DNA from: Hyphodiscus hymeniophilus
Taxonomy: Eukaryota; Ascomycota; Leotiomycetes; Helotiales; Hyphodiscaceae
Assembly: GCA_016508695.1 (NCBI GenBank)
Contig: VNKQ01000014.1
Span: 248,001 to 312,000, forward strand
Direction of reading: 5' to 3'
Length of the DNA stretch: 64,000 nt
Numbering within the stretch: the stretch's first letter is position 1; the number at the start of each line of letters is the position of its first letter. The notes below the pieces were generated by a model. The model was not told the DNA's origin. It searched no databases and saw nothing but the letters and a program-made list of their open reading frames with translations. Shown one piece after another: positions 36,135-46,865 of the stretch. The position numbers were made by a program, and so were the translations under genes.

Positions 36135-36822
36135 TGCGTGAGTTGAGTTATTTTGATCGACTGCTCTTGTGAATCAGGGGAATAATATTCGAAGAATCAT
36201 AGAATTAATCTACTGAGAGAAGAAGACGTGAAGCTGACGACAAGAGCTCTCGCGATGGACATGCCTCGGTAAACTGGAAACGAATCGTGGGGCCAATGAA
36301 GAGCTTCATACATGTGGAATAGCCAAACTGCTGGCCTCTTGCAATTCCCAGGTTACATTACGCTTTGATAGGTAATGATGCAGGACGTTCGAGTCATTGC
36401 AGCGTCCTATTCTGAATATGTTAGACTTGGTCTTTGTACCTGTTTGCTGCATGTGGAGGGTTGAACCACCACCAGCCACCGCTTGGCGGGTAATCCATAT
36501 CTGGGGAATCGACCAGGGTTCTTTGAAAAGGAATCCAAGTGAGAAAGTGTATCCCTTAAGGTAACTTGGGTTGGTTTTGTTACGCACAATTTCATCTGGC
36601 TTGAAATATATTAACCTGCGTCAAGTTCATGTTTACTCTCTGTGCCAACGAATAGCTCTGCCCCACATCCCGCATGTCAACATCCTGTCGATAAGGGAAG
36701 CTCTTATCGTGCGCACGTCATATACACCTTCGTTCACTTCATCCTCATCTAATCAATATCACCTCAAATCCACTACTTCATCTCTACTTCCCATCATCTC
36801 CCTGGCATAAAACCTCACCAAC
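36135..36822. promoter_or_regulatory. Shared divergent promoter region (acyl-CoA dehydrogenase / SDR)
   Basis: 688 bp between the two divergent start codons. The part before the SDR start is rich in CT and TCATC runs, typical of fungal leaders. No defined operator recognised. Confidence 0.45.
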
Positions 36823-37932
36823 ATGCCAAACATCCTAATTATAGGCGCCACCCGTGGTCTCGGTGCCTCGCTGGCCAATACCTACGCCTCGCACCCCTCA
36901 ACGACCGTCTTCGGAACCACGCGCTCAGCACATGGTCCCAAGGAAGGGAAGATGAACGAGAAGATCATCTGGGTACCTCATATTGATGTTTCGGAGGAGG
37001 GAGTGGGTGCAAAGCTGGTCAATCAGTTGGGGATGCTTGGTGGCGGAGGTGGCATGAATGAGGGTGGTGTCAAGGGCTTTGATGTTGTGGTGAGTGAGCA
37101 AGAGACAGGGAGGAGCCCTAGGGTAAAGGAATGGAGGAACGACGCTGATGAGATGTAGATCGTTACGGCGGGGTATTTTGCTACGGAAGATTGGTCTACT
37201 GGGCCGCATTGGGGAAATCAGGTCAAGATGTAAGTGCTCGTTCATTGCCTCAAAATGGTATTGATTCCAAATTTGCTGACTATCCCTATCTTCAGGTACA
37301 GTATGTCCAATTCTTACTGCTGTTTACTCAATACAAGTCTAACAAGATCCAGCAACATCCGCCATCTCCCCGCCATTCATAATCCACTCCCTCTTTAAGG
37401 CAAAATTCCTGCCCCCGAAGTCAAAAGTCATCCTCGTCTCCTCCGAATCCGGCTCTATAACCCTCCGACATGAGAAAGAAGGTGGCGGGAACTACGCACA
37501 TCATGCTTCGAAATCTGCGCTCAACATGGTGGGAAAGCTGTTGAGTCTGGATCTAAAGGATGAGGGAGTTATTATCAGCATTGTGCATCCTGGGTTTATG
37601 CGGACTGAGATGACGGCGGGCGTGGGTTTTGATAAGTTTTGGGATGATGGCGGGGGTAAGTTATCTGGCGGAAAGCTAGGATTAATAGGTCGGGGATGAT
37701 GTGCTAATGCTGTATAGCTGTCACGCCTGATGAAGCGGCGAAGAGTCTGATTGAGTGGGCGGAGAAGCTGGATATGAGTAAGAGTGGGGAGTACTGGGCA
37801 CCTAGGGGTCCCAGTAAGTACTTTCGACTTTTCTCAACTTGATGATCCTACTAATAGCGAATAGGAGATATCGGTACAGCAGAGGTGACAATTGGGAAGA
37901 ACTTACCAACGCCATTGCAATTGCCATGGTAG
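36823..37932 (+). CDS. Short-chain dehydrogenase/reductase with 5-nt microexon
   Basis: Six exons, 36823-37089, 37159-37229, 37296-37300 (5 nt), 37353-37655, 37718-37813 and 37865-37932, give 269 residues. It begins NILIIGATRGLGASLA, the Rossmann GxxxGxG cofactor motif. Later come FDVVIVTAGYF, KVILVSSESGS (catalytic Ser strand) and NYAHHASKSALNMVGKLL, then SIVHPGFMRTEM and the C-terminal GPRDIG and LPW ending common in this fungal subgroup. The catalytic Lys168 is present but the residue four before it, normally Tyr, is His164 (Tyr162 lies two earlier). The microexon joins KM and YT; skipping it breaks the frame. Likely an NAD(P)-dependent cytosolic oxidoreductase, substrate unknown, possibly functionally linked to the divergent acyl-CoA dehydrogenase. 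Confidence 0.87.
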
Positions 37933-38373
37933 CTGCCACAGATCGAATTTGCAACATCGCATTAGAGCCAATATCCAATGAAAAAGGACGCTCAATCGCT
38001 CCATGTCCCAGAATTTCGGAACCAAACCAGTCCAGTGAATATACAGTCCCACTTAAATCCTCTTCTAAAGCTAACGTGTGTTCAAAATCGATAAAAAATA
38101 GCAAGAATAAAGGCGGTTGCCTCTTAATTGAGGTCATAGGTTATTAAAGAGCTCCAGTAATCAAGTTCTGACGAGCTGTAATATATTATCTTTGGTTAGG
38201 GTTGTCAAAGGAGCTATTGAGTCTGGTCATTCTTTTTACAGACTCGGAAAGCCCGTCTCTTGACTACTTGGTTTGGTTATTTAGCAAATGAGCATGCTTG
38301 GATTTCCATAGCAAGTCACTTATTAGTTCGTTGTGCTATCAAAGAAAAAACCTTTGAGAAGGAGAGTGAGAGT

Positions 38374-38463
38374 AATAGAGTTATGACCGTTTCACCCTCT
38401 TCGCAAAGTGCTTGGATTGTTCTGACCACTTTGCGAAGAGGGTGAAACGGTCATAACTCTATT
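38374..38463. repeat. Perfect 37-bp inverted repeat with 16-nt spacer
   Basis: The arm 38374-38410 (starting AATAGAGTTATGACCG) is matched base for base by the inverted copy at 38427-38463. The 16-nt spacer is CTTGGATTGTTCTGAC. Pairing stops abruptly on both sides, and there is no poly-T tail, so it is unlikely to be an ordinary terminator. It would form a very stable hairpin or cruciform. Confidence 0.95.
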
Positions 38464-38711
38464 GCGTATTCGTAGCTGAGAACAAACCGTCCGTTTGTAG
38501 CTTACCAACAGAGCTTAAACAATTTTAACAGGCCGATCCAGTATCATTCTCAACTGGTTTGCACCAAAGAACTCTGACATACTAAAAAGACCAAAAAAAA
38601 AAGAGCTGTTAATCCATATGATTATGTCAATAGTCAAAAAAAATTGATGCCGCGTGCGAGGTCTGGTTTATATCAGTGATTGTTAATTGAAGGGAAGAAA
38701 GAGGCTCTCTC

Positions 38712-38769
38712 ACTCGAACTCGCGTCTCCTGCTTGGGAAGCAGACTGGTTAAACCACCTAGCACGACGT
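38712..38769 (-). pseudogene. tRNA-Gly(CCC)-like fragment, truncated after the T loop
   Basis: On the minus strand the sequence has a 5-bp anticodon stem closing the loop TTCCCAA (anticodon CCC), an A-box-like TGCTAGGTGG upstream and a T-loop/B-box-like GAGTTCGAGT downstream. The 3' side of the T stem and acceptor stem are missing: the bases that follow (GAGAGAGCC) do not pair with the 5' halves. Runs of eight and ten T follow about 70 and 110 nt further along the minus strand. It looks like a broken tRNA gene or a tRNA-derived SINE head; the intact tRNA would not fold. Confidence 0.45.
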
Positions 38770-39079
38770 TAGTATGAGTGCCGATGGAGCCTGGGAAGAT
38801 AACATACTACCAAAACGAGGCGTTTGAATGTTTGTGAATTATTGTTAACCAAGAGAATCCTATTTCGATATATGAAAGTAGGCATGGAAAGCAGCGGCAA
38901 AGTGGGGGATTGGGGCGGCACGCGTGGTCACATGTTGAATCACGACAGGGGAAGGAAGCGAGCGGAGATAAGATAAGATGCGCTAATTTTCGATGATGGA
39001 TCACGAGTAAACGACAGGAATGATAACTAGATGCAGACACCAAAAGGCAACAATGATACATGATAATTCCTCAATCACA

Positions 39080-39802
39080 ATGGCGGCGCGTACATACATT
39101 GCCGATACAGTGGTGTTAGAGGAGACAGCAGAACCCGTTCACATCAACGATGAGTTCGACGATGTTTTTGGCTCAGAGCCTGGATCTCCCACCTCTTCTT
39201 CTCACGATGACCATGGACATACATCTTCTGAATGGAAATCCGGTGGTAATGCAGAGATTTCCGATATCCCCCGACTGAAGGAAAAGCACGAGACGGAGGG
39301 CTATCGAGACGGTGTCACGAAAGGCAAGGCGGAGAGTGTGCAGAAGGGCTTCGATGAGGGGTACAGTCTTGGTGCTACGCTGGGTTTGAGGATCGGGAGG
39401 ATATTGGGGCTGTTGGAGGGGATCCTTCGGGCTGTGGAGAGTGCATTGGGGAATGATAAGAGCGAGAAGTCGGAGGGCGAGAAAGCAAGGATCGAGAGCT
39501 TGGTCGGAAAAGCGAAGAGTGAGTTGAGGACGGAGAGTGTGTTTGGTAGGGAGTGGTGGGGTGAGGATGGGATTTGGATGTATCAGGTTGAGGGAGAGGG
39601 TGAGGGGAGGGAGGTCTTGTTTCCCGACGTCGCGGGAGCGCATCCGTTGGTTAGGAAGTGGGAAAAGGTTATACAGGAGGAGGTGAGGAGGTGGGGGCTG
39701 GATTTGGGGTTGATGGAACGCGTGGATGATGAGAAAGATGCTGGGAAGAGAGAGAGTCCTGAAATTACGGTACCTGGAGCAGCGAAAGAATTGGCATGGT
39801 GA
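39080..39802 (+). CDS. YAE1: Yae1-family protein
   Basis: Intronless, 240 residues from the ATG at 39080 (context CACAATGGCG); in-frame ATGs at 39053 and 39020 are alternatives. The N terminus has the DDVFGSEPGSP motif common in fungal Yae1 proteins. The defining deca-GX3 region follows near residues 75-115 (EGYRDGVTKGKAESVQKGFD, then EGYSLGATLGLRIGRI), with Gly every fourth residue. In yeast Yae1 works with Lto1 as an adaptor that recruits the cytosolic iron-sulphur assembly machinery to Rli1/ABCE1, a ribosome recycling factor. The C-terminal half is Glu/Gly-rich and less conserved. The assignment rests on the GX3 pattern and acidic N terminus. Confidence 0.83.
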   Translation: MAARTYIADTVVLEETAEPVHINDEFDDVFGSEPGSPTSSSHDDHGHTSSEWKSGGNAEISDIPRLKEKHETEGYRDGVTKGKAESVQKGFDEGYSLGATLGLRIGRILGLLEGILRAVESALGNDKSEKSEGEKARIESLVGKAKSELRTESVFGREWWGEDGIWMYQVEGEGEGREVLFPDVAGAHPLVRKWEKVIQEEVRRWGLDLGLMERVDDEKDAGKRESPEITVPGAAKELAW

Positions 39803-40867
39803 TTTGCAAGGACCGCGACCAAAGTATACTTCTTCATGCTACGGATCCTAGGTGGATGGAGTCCTAGGTGAGTGCTGCTCTGTGCTGACTAAAGGCTGAT
39901 GCTGATATCAATAGATCCTGCCATGACTAGCAGCCATGGGGAGTTATGTTCAACGCTGGGATTGTGAAAGAGCCAGCTCCCCAGCTTGATGATACTGCCG
40001 TGGAGAAATCCTCTGTGAGCTTAGGCAAGTTTGAGGCCAATATAGCGTAAGCCAGATGAGCACATCGCTCTTCATGTCATTCAATCGCTGTTCAATTTGC
40101 CGTTGCCCACGCTCTTCAAGGGCTGAAATGCACAGTCGAGCGACAAGAAGTACCTTCTAATACCAAAGTTGCAAATGGATACTTACCCAAAAGTCCTTTC
40201 CTATGTCGAGCATGGTGCTACGTTCGTTTCCAGTGGCGTAACAACAATCCACTGGCAACAGGCTACCTGCAGAAAACTCGGCATCTCGCCCACGCGCCAA
40301 TCTCGTAATGTGGGCTAGGCAACCCCAAAAATACCAAACACGAAGTTGTAACGTTGTTGTCGTGTTGGCGGAGAAGGTCCGATGTTGCTGCAGCTTACCG
40401 CGTGCTTTCCCTTCCGGGTTGCGAGGGTCGACTAAAATGTGTTTACCTCGACCAACTCCTTCATAACACCACCCTAATAACACCACCTTACTTATCTCCT
40501 CTGCAACATAATCGCAAGACTCAATTCGTAGATTGAGTCTTGCATTCATTCCTTTCATCACCCCTAAGGATATCCTTTTCTTCATCCTAGAACACCAATT
40601 GACCCACAGACGTACGATATATCACCCTTCGTCTTTTACCCTACATACCTTCTTGTGAGTCATCCTCATTCCTATGTCACTCTCACATGAAGTTCAATCG
40701 AAGCAATGAGTCCAGGTCTCTCATTGCGTAGAAAATTGCGGAATTCTTAGTGGAGTCAGGACGAATAGGCGCTCCCAGCATCACCATCCAAGCCTCAACT
40801 TTCTCCTGAGCTCTTTGAGACGCGACGTCTCTAAACTTCAACTAATATTGTTCCAGGAAATTCAGGG
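39803..40867. other. Intergenic region
   Basis: No supported gene; 3' flank of the Yae1 gene and promoter of the glyoxal oxidase. Confidence 0.5.
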
Positions 40868-43801
40868 ATGATGAAGCCTATCACCTTCCTTCTTGGCCTC
40901 GCCGCCACTATTTCCGCCAATATCATCTTCACTCACGTTCCTTTGAGTTGCAACTTGACAAGCCCACAGATGTACCATGGCTGTCTCCGTGGTCAGGATT
41001 GTACAGAATTCGGAGAGTATGATTGCTTTTCGCGTTCAGAGGGACGATACACTGATCCTCCTATTTAGATGCGAAGCAACAAATACGGTGTATTACCCGC
41101 TCTCCTTCCGTACCGACTCCAACAGCCTTCAAGGCAGAGATGGACCTGTATACTCAACCGATGGAACGTGTGGACCTAATCACGGCAATACAATATGTGA
41201 CCCGAACAGTACAGTCTACACTGGTACATGCTGCTCGGTACGCGGACTTCTCTTGATTTAATCAAATAGAACTAACGGGATCCAGCAATACGAATGGTGC
41301 GGTGACTCCCTTGAACACTGTGGTACTGGCTGCATATCGGGCTGCACTCGTTCTGATGGAAAGTGCGGTGCCGTAAGTTCTCAACCCGCACAAGTCTTGA
41401 TGGATTCCTGATCATTTGATAGGCAAACGGAGGTGCTACCTGTGATCCCAAAGGAGCCTTTGGTGGTTGCTGTTCTCAATACGGGTGGGTCTTTCGTCTG
41501 GTTGAATTGTTTGTCTGTTTCATATATTCTATATCTAATATCTTATCTATTTAAGATACTGTGGTTCTACACTGGCCCACTGCGGAACAGGTTGTCAGAA
41601 TGGCTGCACTGGAGCTCCAACCACCGTTGCACCTCCTGTTACTACTTTAACTGTGCGATCGGATGGCCGATGTGGGTCAGATTTCGGAGGCGCGAGCTGC
41701 GATCCTAATGGTCCTTACGGTGGATGTTGCTCTTCATACGGGCATGTCCTTTTTAGATTCTGTTCCATCTGGCGTCCCATACTGATTTTCTCTTTCCACA
41801 GATATTGTGGCTCTACTCCCGATCACTGCGGACAAGGTTGTCAAAGCGGTTGTAACAACGGAACCCCAGCTCAAGGCAAGCCTCCTGCTACGACTACCGC
41901 AGAACCAGTCATTGCACCACAAACAGGAATGACCCCTCCAAATCCTAGTGCCACAACCACAGACGGGACATGCGGTGCCTCAAATGGTAATACTGTCTGC
42001 GGAGGCTGGCCGAACGGGAACTGTTGTTCTATGTATGGATTCTGTGGGTCAACAAGTGCACATTGCGGAGCCGGCTGCCAATCGGGAAATTGTCTCTCTG
42101 CGCCTGTCCCTCCAGCTCCTGGCCCAAGCCCCGCTCCTGCGGCCCCTAATGGTGGTACTTTCACTGTCATTGGGAAATCTGGTGTTCCGGCGATGCATGC
42201 TGGTCTCATGCCTAATGGACAGGTCTTCTTTCTCGATAAGCTGGAAAATTACACCCAGCTAACACTTCCGAATGGTCGCTACGCCATGTCCTCTGAGTAT
42301 AATCCGGCAACAAATACGCCGGTCGCCCTGTCATATTTGACAAACGCCTTCTGCTCAGGAGGTAGCTACCTCGCTGATGGACGCGTTATCAATGTCGGTG
42401 GCAATGACGCATTGTCCTGGCTAGATCCCACCATCGAAAGTGGATTCACAGCAATTCGGTACCTGCAGCGTTCGTCAACGGATGCCGCTCTCAACGGTCA
42501 AGGCTGGAGTGAACCAGGTAACAAGCTTGCCAGTGCTCGTTGGTATGCCACAGCCCAAACCATGCCTGATGGAACTGTTTTCGTTGCTTCAGGGAGCTTG
42601 AATGGTTTGGACCCCACCGTTCAATCGAACAACAATCCTACATATGAGATCCTATCCCCGCAGGGCATTACCGTGAGTTATCCATAATGATAGATCCCGG
42701 TGACAAACCACTGACAACGTTTTCAGCAAGGCAACAGCATCCCGATGGATATTTTGGTGAAAAATCAGCCGTATTACATGTACCCGTTCATTCACTTGAT
42801 GTGTGACGGCACTCTGTTCGTGTTTGTCTCAAAGGCCTGCCAAATATTCAACGTCGGATCAAATACCATCGTGAAGGAACTTCCGGACCTTCCAGGCGAT
42901 TACCGAACCTATCCTAATACAGGAGGTAGTGTCATGCTTCCACTATCGAGTGCGAATAAGTGGCAGCCAGATATCATCATTTGTGGCGGTGGTGCATACC
43001 AGGATATCACTAGTCCAACGGACCCTAGTTGCGGTCGGATGCAGCCCTTGAATGCCAACCCAGCTTGGGAAATGGACTCGATGCCTGAAGGCCGAGGGAT
43101 GGTGGAGGGGACCTTACTTCCGGATGGTACTGTCCTATGGCTCAATGGAGGAAACAGAGGAGCTCAAGGATTTGGACTCATGGCTGGCCCTACACTGGAG
43201 GCTCTGCTTTACAACCCCGACCTCCCACACGGGCAAAGATGGAACACTGGCGCCAGTTCACAGATTCCACGACTTTACCACTCCGTTGCACTTCTCATGC
43301 CAGATGCCACAGTACTCATCGCTGGATCAAACCCTGTACAAATGCCAATGCTTGAACCAGATGCGAACGACCCGTATGTCACCGAGTTTCGCGTGGAGAG
43401 CTACATCCCACCTTATCTACAGGGCGAGAATGCCAATAGACGGCCAACACATGTTCAACTCTCATCACCAAATATCCGTGCCGATGGGAGCATATTCCTC
43501 TGCTCCTTTGCAGTTCCACCAAACACACAGAAAATGGAATTTGTTTTGTATCATGGTGGCTTCGTTACTCACTCTGGTAAGTGAATAACGTCAAATAGAA
43601 GGCTCCAAAGCTAATGGTTTAGTTCATATGGGCGCCAGAATGTTGCGGCTGGATGTTGGCCGCTTTGTTCCTGGAGCTACGGATCAGAATGTGGTGATAA
43701 CAGGCCCGCCAAACAACAACGTGGCTCCACCTGGACCGTATTATGTCTATGTTGTGGTGGATGGAGTTCCAAGCGCTGGACAGCCGGTTATGGTCAGTTA
43801 A
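40868..43801 (+). CDS. Secreted glyoxal-oxidase-like copper radical oxidase with four CBM18 chitin-binding domains
   Basis: Eight exons, 40868-41016, 41069-41237, 41286-41372, 41423-41484, 41556-41741, 41802-42672, 42727-43576 and 43623-43801, give 850 residues. A signal peptide (MMKPITFLLGLAATISA) is followed by a Cys-rich region and four CBM18 (hevein-like) domains near residues 80-125, 131-175, 190-235 and 271-312, each with GTC/GKC...CCSxYGxCGS...HCGxGCQ. A Pro/Thr linker follows, then the oxidase domain from about residue 335. Copper and radical residues of the glyoxal oxidase family have clear counterparts: Cys402 (FCSGG), Tyr466 (RWYAT), Tyr692-His693 (RLYHS) and His793 (VHMGAR). It should oxidise aldehydes or alcohols to make hydrogen peroxide while bound to chitin or the cell wall. 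The intron at 41742 has a GC donor. Confidence 0.92.
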
Positions 43802-44490
43802 GCGCGTAGGTTGAGAAGAAGATAGTTGGCTGGCAGTGGATTATTTGGCAACGGAAAGAAGTAGAATAATGCGCATGAGTCAGTAAAATTGGGTTTCCTA
43901 TCAACAAATCTGCAATTGAAGTCGAAAAGAGATGAATGCGATTCAGTGAGCGCCTATTGTGGAGGTTTGTGCATAGGATGGAAGAAAGTCAGCGATCTCC
44001 ACCGACAAATACAAGAATTCCAAAAATGAATGAATTCGTGGAATGATCGTGCGACAAGGGTATTTAGGGCAATCGTTGAACCCTGGAGTGAAGCTAACGC
44101 AAGGGGTACTCGTAACGCAAGGCTGAAAGCTTCGACTTTCAAGCATTTAAAGTCAGCACTCACTATCATGTGCAAGCCATCCGACTGCATCTTCATGATT
44201 ATTCATTTACCTTGGATATTTTCTGCATGGGATGTTGTTATATTTGAGGATGATCATGAACGTCAAATGGCGTTCAATGGCCCCCAACTTCCCTTGTGGC
44301 TGCCGCCGATGTTTCGTATCCGAGGGCTGAAATGCAGCTCAATTGGTAGTGCCATGCAAGTGACGGCTTGCCTGCCCCGCGGGTGACCACCAGCCCCTTC
44401 CCAGCTGAAGTCATTTCAAAGTTTAGTGTCTCTCTTCTTCAAACTGTTCACCAGCATCCATTGATCGCACACTCCCTGAACGAAGAAACC
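43802..44490. other. Intergenic region
   Basis: 3' flank of the oxidase and promoter/leader of the annexin-like gene. No gene supported. Confidence 0.5.
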
Positions 44491-46865
44491 ATGTCTCTTG
44501 ATCCGCGCGATTCCCGCCGGAGAGACCGCTCCAGAAGCCCTGGACGGCGCGATGACAGGGAAAGATCCACATCGAGAGTGCGAGCTCCACGAGCACCATC
44601 TCCTCCGTCCTCTCGATATGAAGATGACTCCCGTGATCGCGGATACGACTATGAAGAGACTACTGTACGATCATCCCGCGAGCCTGCGGTTGTGACTGCG
44701 GAGCCTAGAGATCCTCGCTATGCTGGCGCAGCTTCGAAATATCGCACGGATTCCCCGCCTGGTGCACGAGATCCGTATGCCATGCCGGGCGCTTTCAAGG
44801 AGAAGGAGGTGGAGGAGGTCAAAGCAAGATACGGTGATCGTAGGGAGAAGGACTATTATGCCGAGAAAACGTATGGGAGGAAGGATGAGTATAGAAGGAA
44901 AGATGAGTATGAGAGGCCTGCGTCACCACCGGAACGACCGAGATATGAGGCGGAGACATACAAGTATGCAGAGCCCAAGTATGCGGGTTCCAGGGAAAGA
45001 GAGCGGGAGAGAGAGTATGATCCAAGAAGATATGAAGAGGAGAAGCATGCGAAGGAAAAGGCTGCTTCGTTCACTCTCCATGCAGGGCATACAAATATAT
45101 CTGCTGGAATAAATATGGGTCACGACAGCCACGATCGCCCTCAATACGCACCACCTTCGCCGTCAGGATATGGTCATCCACCAGCTGCCCCCTATGGTCA
45201 GCCTTATCCGCCTCCACCTGCACCCTATGGCGCCCCTCCAGCATCCCCACCAAGCAGACACTCCTCCTATGCCGAGCCTAAGAAGTGGGAATATGCACAA
45301 CCAGACGAGAAGATCACATACTCGAAAAGAACAGAGACGACATATGGTGGAAGACCTGCAACCCCTCCACGGCCACAGTATGGAAGGAAAGAATCAGATC
45401 CTCGGACACGCCATTCGTCTTATGGAGGAGACTCCGCGAGGTCATCAAAGAGCAATGTTGTTACTGTTGAACCAGGAGCAAGGCCTCGTCGAGAGCCGTC
45501 TCCCGGACCTGGGTTGGCTCCACGAATGCATTCACTCTCTGTTTCTACGGGCCACCATGGTGGTGCTGCATTAAGTCTTGCTGCTGCGCCAGGATCCCCT
45601 CTTCTGGAATCTTATCATGGAACCTACCAATCGATTTCCCCAATGCCTTCGCCTCTTATGATAGCTGCGAGCTCGCACACCGACCTCGCGATCATCGAGT
45701 CTATCTCTCCCCTATCTTCTGATGATGAACTACGGGGAGGGAAGAAAGGAAGGCGAACAGCACGTTTCCATGACCCAGAAGAAGAAGCTACCGTCCTAGC
45801 CAAAGCATTGAAAGGCGAGAAGCGTGCCCCTGACACCGAGCCACTCATCGAAATACTACCTGGCTTGACACACGAACAAGTTCTTGATCTGCGCGTGGAG
45901 TACAAGAAGATCGTCAAGACGGGAAGCGAGAAAAAGGGAGTCAACATCGCCAAGCACATCAAGCTACGCCTGAAGGAAGAAGATCCATCATTGATGAAAG
46001 CATGCTATGCTTGTGCGCTTGGAAAATGGGAATCCGAAGCTTACTGGGCGAACTTTTGGTATCAAGGCGAGAAATCCCGTCGAGAATTACTGATTGAATC
46101 TTTGATGGGCCGCACGAATCGCGAGATCAGGGAGATCAAGGATGGATTCAGCGATAAGAAATACAGTGACAGTTTGGTCAAATGCATGAAGACGGAGCTC
46201 AAAGAGGACAAATTCAAAAAAGCTGTCTTAATGGTTCTCGAGGAGAAAAAGATGGAGGAAAGGCCCGGCTATAGACTTGACATGCATTTGGTTGAGGATG
46301 ATGTGCATGATTTGTACAAAGCGGTTAGGAGTGAGAAGGGTGGTGAGAGTGCGATGATCAGTATTATTGTTGTGAGGAGCGATGCGCATTTGAGGGAGAT
46401 TTTGAGAATGTATGAGACCACGTATCGGGCAAACTTTGCGCGGGAGATGCTCAAAAAGAGTGGAAACCTGGTTGTAAGTCTCCCCTGTCATGCTTTCCCC
46501 GAGCTGAAACTAACTTTACTCAGGGCGAGCTCCTAGCGCACATTCTAAACGGCGTAATCAATAAGCCCGTCCGCGATGCCTTGCTAGTCCACCACGCCCT
46601 CAGCCTCGGGAAATCCGACAATATCAGAACAGAACTCCTCATCTCCAGACTTGTACGCTATCATTGGGATAGACCGCACATGGAAGCGGTGAAGAAGGAG
46701 TATAGGACGAGATACGGGATTGAGATGCAAAAGGCTGTTGCGGAGGGGACGAGGGGTGACTGGGGACGCTTTTGCGAGATGCTTTGTATGAGGAGGATGC
46801 CGGATGAGGTTAGGGAGGTTAGGAGGGTCGAGGAGTACAAGGAGTACAGATCTGACAGACGTTAA
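44491..46865 (+). CDS. Annexin-like protein with long disordered N-terminal region
   Basis: Two exons, 44491-46473 and 46524-46865 (50-bp intron GTAAGT...CTCAG), give 774 residues from the ATG at 44491. Residues 1 to about 420 are low-complexity: Arg/Asp/Ser repeats, RDDRER blocks, YGxP-type Pro/Tyr stretches and many EYERP or KYAEPKY units. The C-terminal 350 residues form a helical domain (EEEATVLAKALKG, EPLIEILPGLTHEQVLDLR, MGRTNREIREIKDGF, ILRMYETTYRANFAREMLKK, ALLVHHALSLG, ELLISRLVRYHWDR) that follows the annexin repeat pattern, as in the filamentous-fungal annexin-like group (ANXC4 type). Canonical type-II calcium sites (GxGT) are not seen. The role is unknown; family members bind membranes or organise organelles. 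Confidence 0.78.

Larger units (their letters stand above)
37933..39079. other. Intergenic region holding a palindrome and a tRNA-like fragment
   Basis: No protein gene supported. Two structured elements are listed separately (38374-38463 and 38712-38769), plus A-rich runs at 38593-38602 and 38636-38643. Confidence 0.6.
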
